A stretch of DNA of 64,000 nucleotides from Vibrio sp. 10N (GTDB lineage: Bacteria > Pseudomonadota > Gammaproteobacteria > Enterobacterales > Vibrionaceae): assembly GCF_036245475.1 (NCBI RefSeq), contig NZ_BTPM01000001.1:1984001-2048000 (forward strand). The letters are read 5' to 3'. The notes under the pieces were generated by a model. It did no database searches. It saw only the letters and a list, made by a program, of their open reading frames with translations, and was not told the origin of the DNA. Each line of letters starts with the position of its first letter. The first letter of the stretch is position 1. This document shows positions 25,175-33,547 of this stretch, in pieces. A program made the translations under genes and the position numbers.

Positions 25175-25196
25175 CAAAAAGTACGTGTACTTTTTG
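25175..25196. repeat. 22-bp perfect palindrome in the gap before the MazG-like gene
   Basis: CAAAAAGTAC and GTACTTTTTG flank GT; a bulged extension adds TTTC/GAAA. It stands alone in 25134-25284, which otherwise shows an ACGACG/CGTCGT pair (25138-25170) and no gene. It may be an operator or a second terminator of the upstream gene. Confidence 0.4.
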
Positions 25197-25284
25197 AAAC
25201 TGTTGGCATGATGGCAATCCAATGCAACACCATCATCCCTATGTTCTTTGGGTTATGTGACTACAATATGAGCAACCATTTGAA

Positions 25285-25479
25285 TTGTCTGCGAATATTA
25301 ACTGTAATCACCCGCTAAAACAATATCTGAATACTGCACATAAGTGTAGTTCAATATCCCAGCCTGAAGAAAATGCTCATCACTGTAGCGAAGCCCTCTC
25401 AGCTCTGATAGGATCTTGCCATCAGTTATTAAAAAGCAAAATCGATGAAACTAACCAAACTTACCCAACCGATCTTTGA
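25285..25479 (+). CDS. Possible small ORF (64 aa) overlapping the MazG-like gene
   Basis: A TTG-initiated frame of 64 residues with five Cys, ending 35 bases inside the next gene in another frame. There is no convincing ribosome binding site and no family match that I recognise. It is listed because the downstream MazG-like start also lacks a good ribosome binding site, so translational coupling is possible. Confidence 0.22.
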   Translation: MSANINCNHPLKQYLNTAHKCSSISQPEENAHHCSEALSALIGSCHQLLKSKIDETNQTYPTDL

Positions 25480-26017
25480 TCACCTGTACCGTGACATTAC
25501 CGAATTTCGTACAACCTTTGACTTACCAGTGAATAATGCTGAGTCACTGGATGATGCAGCTGACACTCTACATAGCTCACTGGCGATTGAAGAGATGACC
25601 GAGCTTGCTGAAGCTGACTGTAAAGTAGAACAAGCAGACGCAATTATCGATTCCGTGTATGTCTTAATGGGCCGCCTGGTTCATCTTGGTGACAGCAAAG
25701 TCGAAGACAACATTGCGATTAGCTACCTCATCGAACTGCTGCTACATGTCGCGGCTAACCGTGATATCGACTTCATTACATGCTGGGATGAAATTCACTC
25801 GAGCAACATGAGCAAAGTATGTCGCAACGAGAAAGAGTACCAGGAAACGGAAGCGCACTATGCTGAGCAAGGTATCAAACTAATGGCGGTGACCAAAGGT
25901 GAATACATTATTGCTAAATGTGCCGAAGATTTCGTATCAGAAGCGAAAACCATCCGCAAAGGCAAAGTCTTGAAGTCGGTTTACTACCGCCCTGCGGACT
26001 TATCGCCGCTGGTTTAG
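25445..26017 (+). CDS. MazG-like / PRA-PH superfamily nucleotide pyrophosphohydrolase-like protein
   Basis: A 190-residue all-alpha protein. The central motif 'IEEMTELAEADCKVEQADAIIDSVYVLMG' in part has the ExxE...ExxD pattern that binds Mg and nucleotide in the all-alpha NTP-pyrophosphatase superfamily; the later 'CWDEIHSSNMSKV' is the second conserved block of the phosphoribosyl-ATP-pyrophosphohydrolase-like branch. It likely hydrolyses a modified or non-canonical nucleotide in the cytoplasm. Its original terminator has been split by an insertion sequence directly downstream. Confidence 0.75.
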   Translation: MKLTKLTQPIFDHLYRDITEFRTTFDLPVNNAESLDDAADTLHSSLAIEEMTELAEADCKVEQADAIIDSVYVLMGRLVHLGDSKVEDNIAISYLIELLLHVAANRDIDFITCWDEIHSSNMSKVCRNEKEYQETEAHYAEQGIKLMAVTKGEYIIAKCAEDFVSEAKTIRKGKVLKSVYYRPADLSPLV

Positions 26018-26023
26018 AAAGTT

Positions 26024-26046
26024 AAAAAAAACGGCCTCAATGAGAG
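26024..26046 (+). terminator. Left half of a split terminator, including the left 12-bp target duplication
   Basis: A7 followed by ACGGCCTC and the loop bases AATGAGAG is the left part of a hairpin whose right half (GAGGCCGT then T7) is at 27486-27500. CCTCAATGAGAG (26035-26046) recurs at 27478-27489 as the target-site duplication. Each remaining copy alone can no longer form the full stem. Confidence 0.8.
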
Positions 26047-26055
26047 CAACGTAGT

Positions 26056-27393
26056 TCATTTAAGAGGAGCTGCGTTGCGATTAACAGGGTATCGGGTTTT
26101 TGATATTTTTACCGCCCTAGGCCGATTTGGCTTAGGGCGTTTGTCTATAAAGAGGATGGATAGGTCGCCTCGAAGGCTCTTTAAGCGTTTCGGCGTGTTA
26201 CCTAAGGATACCGCTTTACTCATCACTTTGAGCTGGCTGGCTATAAATTGGCAAGCATACTTAAAACTTATTTCATTAGGTAAGCGCCCGTGTTCAACTG
26301 CGGCTTGACTAGCTTCTCGTCTCACCAAGTTATAACCAAGTAGCAGTCCCCATAGCTCTTGATAGACGAGATCGACTGTTTTGCTTCTCAACACTAAAGC
26401 GTTATGTTGCATCGAACTCTTGATATCACGATAACCTAATTCTATCTCCCACCTTTCATGATAAAGCTCTGCCACGGATTGAGCGTCATACTTGTCTCTA
26501 GGAAGAGAGGTAAACACCGTCTTGGATTTACCTTGGACCTCGTAAGTGACCGCCCTGACTGTCCATTTCTCAGGAAGATTAGGGTTCTTCTTACGAGCCT
26601 GTGGAGAGGTCTTCATCTCTACTAGCATGTCACTGCTTTCTTTATCGTCCAGTAGGGTATATTTGACTCCTTTCTTTGCAGGGAGAAGCCAATGTCTATT
26701 TATTCCACTGTTGTGAAGAGAAAGTAGTAAATCTGCTCCATAAAACCCTTTATCCAGTAATGTCACAGAGTTGTCTGGTAAAGCGTTGATGAAGGGCATC
26801 GCTAGAGGGATTTCACCTCGGCGATACGGGCTTATCGCTGCATCAACGATGACATGAGAGCGAACATTCATCATTGTCACAACCCTCAATACTGGATGAG
26901 GTGTTTGCCTGTTGCTAGACGTATTACCAGAGCCAAAATGTTCTCTTAATTCGGGTGTGTCAGCTGTTCTAAAAAGAGCACCATCTACAGCAAAAACCTG
27001 TAGGCCTTGCCAAGTATCATCAGGGTATCGCTCAAGCCCCCATGTTTTTCCGCATTGCTTAAACAGCCATTCTGGTGCTGCTTTACCTAAGCGCTGTCTT
27101 GCTTGGGTTAAAGCGCTCTTTGCCAACAGTTCTTCATCAGCAAGGCCATCAGCACAGACGTTCATTCTCCGTGCGACTTCGGCAATGGGTTCATTACGGA
27201 AAAAAGCCATACCAACAATTAACCACAAAACCATATCACTCGGTAGTCGGCGTCGACGGATTGTCGCTTTATCAGACAGAGAGGCTGCTTTAGCGACCCA
27301 CTCATCAGGAATATGTTCAGAGAATGTGGTGAGCTGAGCTACATCGACAGGGTTTTCTTCGAGGAAGTCGGCAAAGAAGTTTTGAATAGACAT
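26056..27393 (-). CDS. IS4-family DDE transposase
   Basis: A 445-residue transposase. An N-terminal IS4 domain (about 1-110) is followed by the DDE core: 'VFAVDGALFRT' (first Asp), 'SVTLLDKGFYGADLL' (second Asp) and the Y-(2)-R-(3)-E-(6)-K signature in 'YHERWEIELGYRDIKSSM' (catalytic Glu). Length is typical, and I see no frameshift. The ATG is preceded by T7 with no Shine-Dalgarno sequence, directly after a terminator-like hairpin, so translation is probably weak by design. Confidence 0.93.
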   Translation of the reverse strand: MSIQNFFADFLEENPVDVAQLTTFSEHIPDEWVAKAASLSDKATIRRRRLPSDMVLWLIVGMAFFRNEPIAEVARRMNVCADGLADEELLAKSALTQARQRLGKAAPEWLFKQCGKTWGLERYPDDTWQGLQVFAVDGALFRTADTPELREHFGSGNTSSNRQTPHPVLRVVTMMNVRSHVIVDAAISPYRRGEIPLAMPFINALPDNSVTLLDKGFYGADLLLSLHNSGINRHWLLPAKKGVKYTLLDDKESSDMLVEMKTSPQARKKNPNLPEKWTVRAVTYEVQGKSKTVFTSLPRDKYDAQSVAELYHERWEIELGYRDIKSSMQHNALVLRSKTVDLVYQELWGLLLGYNLVRREASQAAVEHGRLPNEISFKYACQFIASQLKVMSKAVSLGNTPKRLKSLRGDLSILFIDKRPKPNRPRAVKISKTRYPVNRNAAPLK

Positions 27394-27398
27394 AAAAA

Positions 27399-27428
27399 AA
27401 TCGGAAACCTATAAACAGGTTTCCGATT
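27399..27428 (-). promoter_or_regulatory. Terminator-like guard hairpin upstream of the transposase
   Basis: AATCGGAAACCT and AGGTTTCCGATT form a perfect 12-bp stem with a 6-base loop; on the minus strand it is followed by T7 that runs into the transposase ATG. Transcripts entering from outside would terminate here. Confidence 0.65.
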
Positions 27429-27462
27429 GTCTCTCATCAGAAGGATCGGTCAACCGATCCTT
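27426..27462 (-). promoter_or_regulatory. Candidate transposase promoter
   Basis: On the minus strand TTGACC and GACAAT lie 16 bases apart, the first inside a 22-base dyad (AAGGATCGG/CCGATCCTT, 27441-27462). The start of transcription would fall in the first arm of the guard hairpin, so the element's own transcript would lack most of that stem. Confidence 0.45.
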
Positions 27463-27537
27463 ATCTGATCTACATTGCCTCAATGAGAGGCCGTTTTTTT
27501 CATCGATGGATACGCAATTCTTCTTACCAAAGGGGGG

Positions 27538-28296
27538 CTATTCATTGAAGATCAGTAGCGGCTTCCCGTTGACTTCTATTTTGCTTACGGATGTCTGATA
27601 GACAGAGCCTATGTTATCCGGTGTCAGCACCTCATCACCACACCCTACTGCCTCAACAACGCCATTGTTCAACATCACCACATGGTCTGCTCGTCTCAGT
27701 GTGGTATTTAAATCATGATTCGCCACCACGACAGACGTTCCTTGGCTCGTCACTAACTCAATCAATTGGTTGAGGTATTTCTCTTGCCCCACATCAAGTG
27801 GAGCGGCCGGTTCATCGAGGATCAATAAGCGTGCTAATGGATTTAAAGGACGCCATATTTGCAAACAGCATGCTGCCAATCTGACTCGCTGCCACTCCCC
27901 ACCAGATAGATGATGCACCGTTCTCACCAACATGTTATCAAGCTTAAGCAGCGCCGTGATCTCTGCTATCGCGTCATCAAGCTCACGACTGCCATTTTGA
28001 TGTTCAGTCGGGATTGATAAAGAAAGATATTGATAGACAGGCATATTAAACGCGGGCCGCGCCGCTTGAGGTAAGTATGCACGAACCTTAGCCATGTCTG
28101 GCAGTGACATCTCGGCCAAATCCATGCCAGCGATCTCCACCTTACCCTCGTAATTCAATACCCCCGCCAGCGCCGCCAACAAAGTACTTTTGCCACTGCC
28201 ATTAGGGCCAATAACATGCGTTAACTGCCCTTCTGGAAAAGAAAGGCTTGCGGGTAAAAGTCGAGTGCCAATGGCAAGGTTATGAGCCTGAATCAT
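27538..28296 (-). CDS. btuD: Vitamin B12 ABC transporter ATPase BtuD
   Basis: A 252-residue ABC ATPase of the FecCD-partner type: Walker A 'GPNGSGKST' (about 33-41), signature '[19 protein letters not shown]' with LSGGE, Walker B '[13 protein letters not shown]', and a switch His in '[12 protein letters not shown]'. It overlaps btuC by 17 bases, so they form one operon in the order btuC-btuD. The periplasmic binding protein BtuF is not in the window. Location near the cob operon (about 7 kb away) supports B12/corrinoid import. Confidence 0.9.
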   Translation of the reverse strand: MIQAHNLAIGTRLLPASLSFPEGQLTHVIGPNGSGKSTLLAALAGVLNYEGKVEIAGMDLAEMSLPDMAKVRAYLPQAARPAFNMPVYQYLSLSIPTEHQNGSRELDDAIAEITALLKLDNMLVRTVHHLSGGEWQRVRLAACCLQIWRPLNPLARLLILDEPAAPLDVGQEKYLNQLIELVTSQGTSVVVANHDLNTTLRRADHVVMLNNGVVEAVGCGDEVLTPDNIGSVYQTSVSKIEVNGKPLLIFNE

Positions 28297-29278
28297 GGTT
28301 TCTCAACAACATCCAAATAAATACTGGTGCACCAATAGTTGTCGTCATTACACCGACAGGCAGCTCTGCCGAGTCAAGGACGGTTCTCGCCAAAATATCC
28401 GACACGACCAATAAGGCTGCGCCTGTTAGCGCCGACAACGGCAGCAAATAACGATTTTCAGTGCCAAACGCCAAGCGCAGTAAATGCGGTACTACGAGGC
28501 CAACAAAACTGATCACACCGCCAAGCGCGACCGAACCACCTACAAGTAACGATACAGCAAGTATTAGTTGCCAACGAATTCGAATGACATCGATACCCAA
28601 CTGTTTCGCATGGATCTCACCGACCATCAGTTTATCGAGTGTTGCACCTTTGCTACATAACCAAATCGCAACCGGGATCATAGCAATAGTGAGAGTATGC
28701 TGATACCAGCCAACGCCTCCTACACTGCCCATCAGCCAATACATTAACTGGCGAATGCTCAAATCATCACTGAAGTAGAAGGCCCATGTCACCACTGCAC
28801 CCGATAAGATGCCAAGTGCCACCCCTACTAACAGTAACCGAGTTGTCGTCAGTCGAAGAGTTTTCGCCATCGATACTAAGATAAGCGTGAAACCAAGTGC
28901 GCCCAGAACGCCAGCTACCATGAATCCAGCTGGTGTGGCCGCTGCCGGAAAAGCAAACAAAACCAAAACCATGCCTAAACTGGCACCACCGGAAATACCC
29001 AGCACTCCAGGTTCTGCGAGCACGTTACCTAATAGAACCTGAAGCGATGCTCCAGAGAGTGCTAGAGCAGCGCCTATCGCGGCGGCCGCAAATAGCCTTG
29101 GCATGCGAAGATCATACAGCAGACGGGACTCTAACGCCGATTGTGGGGAAAAAGGATTAATAAACACTTCACCAACAGAAAGGTGAAGTAGCGCGCAAGT
29201 AAATAAGACGCCTAACATCACTATCATAAGGATGTGCCAGCGTCTTTGGTTTTGATTCAGTAACTGATTGAATTCCAT
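28280..29278 (-). CDS. btuC: Vitamin B12 ABC transporter permease BtuC
   Basis: A 332-residue FecCD-family inner-membrane permease with about ten helices. Typical blocks are '[46 protein letters not shown]' in part and '[34 protein letters not shown]' in part, the second holding the coupling helix. The wording '[14 protein letters not shown]' is closer to BtuC than to siderophore permeases. No clear ribosome binding site precedes ATG 29278. Confidence 0.9.
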   Translation of the reverse strand: MEFNQLLNQNQRRWHILMIVMLGVLFTCALLHLSVGEVFINPFSPQSALESRLLYDLRMPRLFAAAAIGAALALSGASLQVLLGNVLAEPGVLGISGGASLGMVLVLFAFPAAATPAGFMVAGVLGALGFTLILVSMAKTLRLTTTRLLLVGVALGILSGAVVTWAFYFSDDLSIRQLMYWLMGSVGGVGWYQHTLTIAMIPVAIWLCSKGATLDKLMVGEIHAKQLGIDVIRIRWQLILAVSLLVGGSVALGGVISFVGLVVPHLLRLAFGTENRYLLPLSALTGAALLVVSDILARTVLDSAELPVGVMTTTIGAPVFIWMLLRNHDSGS

Positions 29279-29323
29279 AAGAGGAGCATAACAGCCGCGC
29301 TCAAGAACGCCACTGATTTTCTG

Positions 29324-30352
29324 TTAATCGTAGACCAGTTGGTCATCCTCATAGCGAGTTGCCACTTTAACCACCATTAACGCTGCTCGTTGACCCACTA
29401 CCACTTTACGATTTGGGAACACAATGGCTTCATGATCGTTTTTCGCCATTAGTGGTTTATCACCATCGTGGCCGAAAACTTCGCCATGTTTAAACTCGGT
29501 AAAGTTCTCTACATCGTCATCAAACAAGAAATCAAAGTCTTGGTGATGGCGAACCACAGTGCGGGAAACACGATAAATAATCGGCGTTTTAGCCAGATGC
29601 TCCGGTTTTTCTGCTGCCAGCAAATCACGTGTCGCCAAGTCAAAGGCCAGTAGTTTGCTCAAATCGTTTTCACCTATCGGTGCAACGCGGCCAAGCTCCA
29701 TGGTCAGTGCCTGTGCGCCATAGTTCTCTGCGGAAAACCAACTAAACGTGCTGGAAGGAGCATTGGACAGTAACACCGCATCCATATGAGCACTGGAGAC
29801 ATAATCAAACAGCGCTTTACTGCGAACGGCATGACGGGTTTTAGGGCTCACGACAAAAGAGTAATGCTTGGACTCTCGAATAGCACAATGAAGATCGAGG
29901 TGCCAACGACGCTCTACTTTGGTGCCTTGAAAAAACTCATCGACAAGTTTTTTCAATCGCTTAGCGATAGCAACCTCTCGATTTACCGAGCGTTCTTTAT
30001 TGCCGAACAAACGATTTAAGTTCTCATCGATAAAACGAGTATGACGGTTGGTGGCTTCTGGGTGAGCAATGATAAACAAACAGCGTGCTTTCAGCTTTAA
30101 AAAACCTGACTCAATATCGTCAACCATTTTATCGACCAGCTCCATTGGCGCGGTCTCATCACCGTGAATACCACAAGAAAGAATGATGTGCTCACTCCCC
30201 TCATCCAATTCACTCGGTGTTACTTCCAATACACCACGATAACGGTGATCAAACTTGACCCCGTCGGCGGTAGTTCTTGATATTGCGGTGAACTCAGTTT
30301 CAGTTTCTAAAGTATCTTTCAGAAATGACTGGCGAAAAAACGATTTCGTCAT
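29324..30352 (-). CDS. astE: Succinylglutamate desuccinylase
   Basis: A 342-residue zinc carboxypeptidase-fold enzyme, last step of the arginine succinyltransferase pathway: N-succinylglutamate to succinate plus glutamate. Zinc ligands and substrate motifs are visible in 'ILSCGIHGDETAPMELVD' (His, Glu), 'RHTRFIDENLNRLFG' and 'WHLDLHCAIRESKHYSF' (His), and the catalytic Glu in 'ALTMELGRVAPIG'. The start follows GGGAG. The other ast genes are not here, which is usual in Vibrio. Confidence 0.93.
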   Translation of the reverse strand: MTKSFFRQSFLKDTLETETEFTAISRTTADGVKFDHRYRGVLEVTPSELDEGSEHIILSCGIHGDETAPMELVDKMVDDIESGFLKLKARCLFIIAHPEATNRHTRFIDENLNRLFGNKERSVNREVAIAKRLKKLVDEFFQGTKVERRWHLDLHCAIRESKHYSFVVSPKTRHAVRSKALFDYVSSAHMDAVLLSNAPSSTFSWFSAENYGAQALTMELGRVAPIGENDLSKLLAFDLATRDLLAAEKPEHLAKTPIIYRVSRTVVRHHQDFDFLFDDDVENFTEFKHGEVFGHDGDKPLMAKNDHEAIVFPNRKVVVGQRAALMVVKVATRYEDDQLVYD

Positions 30353-30541
30353 GCGCTGCTCCCTATCTAACAGCGGTATGGTAATGAAACAAGAGAAAAA
30401 ATTATACGAATATGATCGCGTTTATCGAAGTAAGTCGCGTAACTTTGAGAGAAAAACTCCAAACTGTTCAAAAAACAGGCCATTTGGAAAGTTTCCCCCC
30501 ACCAGCAGCAAAACCTTGTTGCCAATGGGGGTTATGCAGCA

Positions 30542-32341
30542 TTAACGACTCAACTCATTGAGAAGTGTTTCAAACTCATCCACCTTCGCTGATAAGCTTT
30601 GCATACTTTCCTCCCAGAATTCGGATTCCGTCAGGTTCTTATTCATGTGTTTCAATACCACATCTTCAGCAAGGTATGACCCGGTATCTCTGAGTAGTGC
30701 AACATAATCTGGGTAGAAATCCGCCCCTTTTTGCTCTCGCTGCGCGTACACACCTTGGCTGAACAAGTAACCAAACAAATAAGGATAGTTATAAAAGCTT
30801 AACTCTGAAATGCTGAAGTGCAATTTACTGGCCCAGAAGTATGGGTCGGTACCTTGCATTGAATCACCATACCAATCGGCCCATGTTTTCGACATCAACT
30901 CACACAACTGATTGGCATCCAGCTCGCTGTCTTGTCTTGCTTGATAAAAGGCTTTTTCAAACTCAAAACGCACAGGGATGTTGATGGTCAGTGCATACGC
31001 TGATGACAGCTCTTCCCACAGCATCTCTAACTTCTCTTCGACGGTTTTCGCTTGTTCAAGTAAATAATCACGAACAATGTTCTCAGCAAAAATAGAAGCC
31101 GTCTCAGCAAGCGTCATCGGATAACTAGTGCGGCAAAGAGGTAAGTCACGCATCACCCAATTGTGGAACGCATGACCAAGTTCATGAGCAAGAGTTAATA
31201 GGTCAGAGCGGCTGCCGCCCCAGGTCATAAACACCAACGGAGTTCGAGTCGCGGCCAGTTGTGTACAGTAAGCACCAAGTCGACGGTTTTCTGATGGTTC
31301 TGCATCAATCCAGCCATTATCAACCATAGTTTGCACAAACTCAGACATCTCTGGGTTTACTCGCTCAAAGGCGCGTTTTATAACCTCAATGCCCTCTTCA
31401 AACTCATAGACTTTCGCTTCGCCATCGCCTAAAGGTGGCATCGCCGCTAAATGATTCCAAGGCGTCATACGCGGTAAACCATGCACCTTTGCCATAAGTT
31501 TGCCCGCCTTTTGACCAATAATGCGGTGGTTTTTCGCCACTGACATCATGGCATCTAAGGTCTCACGTTGAATGCGGTTCGCTCTTAGGCTTGGATCTAA
31601 AAATTGCTCTTCAATACTGTGAGAGCGTTTCTTACCTTCATTATGTCGCCAACCAGCTAACGCATTAACAATGGCGGCGAACGACGTTTCATTCGCTTTC
31701 ATTGCGGTTTGAATGCCCTTCCACGCAGCTTCTTGTTTTTCAAAGTCGCTGCCATACAAAAGGCTTGCCGCCGCGGAAAAGCCCAACGTTTCTGAGCCCT
31801 GTTCAGTTTCGATGGTGATAGTCAGTGAACCAGTAATGTTGTCATACAAGCGTCCCCATGCGTCACGCCCATCCACTTGCATCGCTGATAGCAATTGCTC
31901 TTCGGCAATACTTAGTTGCGTCTGAGCCTTGCGCTGCAACAATTCAATCTGAAAACCTTGGCCGGCAACAGAGGCATTGTCATGACTCAGAACCTGCTGG
32001 ATAAAAGCCACATCGGCGAAGGCAAGGACGTTTTCATAAGGACTGAACGCCTGCTCTAGTTCTGAACCCAATTGGGATAGTCTGCCAATCAACTGTTTTG
32101 CTTGCGTATCTTGTGCGTTAGTCGAAGCATGACAATTTGCCAGCGTATTTACCGTATTAAGTAAGGTGCTCGCCGCTTCCATGGTCTGAATCGCATTCTG
32201 CATCGCAACGACATGCTGACGCTCTTCTTGATGATGAGTCAGTAGTGCAATTGAGCGCTGAATCAGCTCAATGTCTTGTTCAACCTTAGGGTCATTCAAT
32301 CCTTGATAGGCAATCGATAAGTCCCAAACCGCGTTTTTCAT
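30542..32341 (-). CDS. M3-family oligoendopeptidase (PepF-like)
   Basis: A 599-residue cytoplasmic zinc metallopeptidase. The HExxH motif is in 'LLTLAHELGHAFHNWVM' and the third zinc ligand Glu in 'YPMTLAETASIFAEN'. Length and the helical N-terminal domain fit the PepF/M3B branch that trims short peptides. The start follows AGGGA. It may be co-transcribed with astE, 189 bases downstream; that gap holds no gene and only weak G/C-run pairing. Confidence 0.9.
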   Translation of the reverse strand: MKNAVWDLSIAYQGLNDPKVEQDIELIQRSIALLTHHQEERQHVVAMQNAIQTMEAASTLLNTVNTLANCHASTNAQDTQAKQLIGRLSQLGSELEQAFSPYENVLAFADVAFIQQVLSHDNASVAGQGFQIELLQRKAQTQLSIAEEQLLSAMQVDGRDAWGRLYDNITGSLTITIETEQGSETLGFSAAASLLYGSDFEKQEAAWKGIQTAMKANETSFAAIVNALAGWRHNEGKKRSHSIEEQFLDPSLRANRIQRETLDAMMSVAKNHRIIGQKAGKLMAKVHGLPRMTPWNHLAAMPPLGDGEAKVYEFEEGIEVIKRAFERVNPEMSEFVQTMVDNGWIDAEPSENRRLGAYCTQLAATRTPLVFMTWGGSRSDLLTLAHELGHAFHNWVMRDLPLCRTSYPMTLAETASIFAENIVRDYLLEQAKTVEEKLEMLWEELSSAYALTINIPVRFEFEKAFYQARQDSELDANQLCELMSKTWADWYGDSMQGTDPYFWASKLHFSISELSFYNYPYLFGYLFSQGVYAQREQKGADFYPDYVALLRDTGSYLAEDVVLKHMNKNLTESEFWEESMQSLSAKVDEFETLLNELSR

Positions 32342-32642
32342 AAGCTTTCCCTAGTATGTCTAGATATGATTTAGGACGCCGTCAATTTGATGTTTCCAGG
32401 CACTCAAAAGCACATCTCATTAAAATTCGATTATCACACTTTATTTTTCAACACCTTATATGGGGTTACGGTTCAAAGAAATCAATAGGTTTACCTCCCC
32501 CTCTCCGCTTGAATTGATATACCACTTTAGGGTTAGTCCAACATGCCCTGTTGTAGTGCGCTCTGCATCATTAACACATCACTTAATAAGCCCCACCACC
32601 CAAGAAAAACCCAACCCATTGATTTCACTGCACTTATCCACT

Positions 32643-32659
32643 TTGGCACAAAAATAGCA
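32643..32659 (+). promoter_or_regulatory. Sigma-54 promoter of the nitrite channel / kinase operon
   Basis: TTGGCACAAAAATAGCA matches TTGGCAC-N5-TTGCA except for one base in the -12 box; GG and GC are exactly 10 bases apart. Transcription would start near 32670, 27 bases before the FNT gene. The rest of 32342-32642 shows no gene; I could not find a convincing NtrC enhancer pair. Confidence 0.7.
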
Positions 32660-32696
32660 CTCCCTGTAAGTGACTTTTATTCTAAGGAGAGAAACT

Positions 32697-33530
32697 ATGT
32701 CATATATAGAACCGCGCGAGTTTGTGACTAAAATGGTCGATGCGGGTGAGCAGAAAGTGTTTATGTCAACAAAAGACACCCTGGTTCGTGCTTTTATGGC
32801 CGGCGCCATTTTGGCGCTCGCCGCCTTCTTTGCAATCACAGTAATAGTCAAGACTGGCAGTCCACTCATCGGCTCCATCTTGTTCCCTGTTGGATTCATC
32901 ATGCTGTATTTAATGAAGTTTGATCTATTGACTGGGGTATTTACACTCGTTCCACTCGCTGTCATTGATAAACGCCGTGGCTGTACGATGGACCAGCTAT
33001 TTCGAAACTGGGGTTTAGTCTTCGTCGGTAACTTTGCTGGTGCGCTGACCGTCGCATTCTTTGCCTCATTTATCCTTACATACGGCTACAACACCGATGG
33101 CGGCACATTAGCGGCCAAGGTAAGTACGATCGGTGAGTCTCGTACTCTCGGCTATCAAGAACATGGCACGGCTGGTTGGTTTACGATTTTCATTCGCGGA
33201 ATGTTGTGCAACTGGATGGTTTCTATGGGGGTTGTTGGCGCGATGATTTCAACCTCTGCCAGTGGAAAAATGATGGCAATGTGGATGCCAATCATGCTGT
33301 TCTTCTTTATGGGCTTTGAACATTCAATCGTTAACATGTTCCTTTTCCCATTCTCGATGATCATGGGTGGTGAATTTACCATTATGGACTACATGATTTG
33401 GAATGAAATTCCTACCGCATTGGGCAACTTAGTGGGTGGATTCCTAATGGTTGGTTTACCGCTTTATTTGACACACGTACGCACAAACCCAGAGCGCAAA
33501 ATGTCACTTTCCAAAAGTTCAGTAAACTAA
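32697..33530 (+). CDS. Formate/nitrite transporter (FNT) family channel, NirC-like
   Basis: A 277-residue inner-membrane protein with six helices and the FNT pore signature 'MGFEHSIVNMFLFP', whose His is the central gate residue. Other typical blocks are 'KFDLLTGVFTLVPLAVIDKR' in part and 'IFIRGMLCNWMVSMGV'. I start at ATG 32697, after AAGGAG by 7 bases; the ATG at 32670 would overlap the predicted transcription start. Its sigma-54 promoter and its partner kinase/phosphatase point to nitrite uptake for nitrogen assimilation rather than formate export. Confidence 0.88.
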   Translation: MSYIEPREFVTKMVDAGEQKVFMSTKDTLVRAFMAGAILALAAFFAITVIVKTGSPLIGSILFPVGFIMLYLMKFDLLTGVFTLVPLAVIDKRRGCTMDQLFRNWGLVFVGNFAGALTVAFFASFILTYGYNTDGGTLAAKVSTIGESRTLGYQEHGTAGWFTIFIRGMLCNWMVSMGVVGAMISTSASGKMMAMWMPIMLFFFMGFEHSIVNMFLFPFSMIMGGEFTIMDYMIWNEIPTALGNLVGGFLMVGLPLYLTHVRTNPERKMSLSKSSVN

Positions 33531-33547
33531 CTCAGTAGGATTCTAAC

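Larger units (their letters stand above)
26047..27477 (-). mobile_element. Complete IS4-family insertion sequence, 1431 bp
   Basis: The element is bounded by 12-bp direct repeats CCTCAATGAGAG (26035-26046 and 27478-27489; a 13-bp reading GCCTCAATGAGAG is equally possible). The ends are imperfect inverted repeats: CAACGTAGTTCATTTAAG on the left and, as reverse complement, CAATGTAGATCAGATAAG on the right. It carries one intact transposase on the minus strand. Size, duplication length and transposase type all fit IS4. The near-identity of the duplications and the intact frame suggest a recent insertion. Confidence 0.9.

Noticed and set aside
25134..25200. Palindromes that might be an integron attC site
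   Set aside because: No RYYYAAC/GTTRRRY core pair or vibrio-repeat consensus is present.
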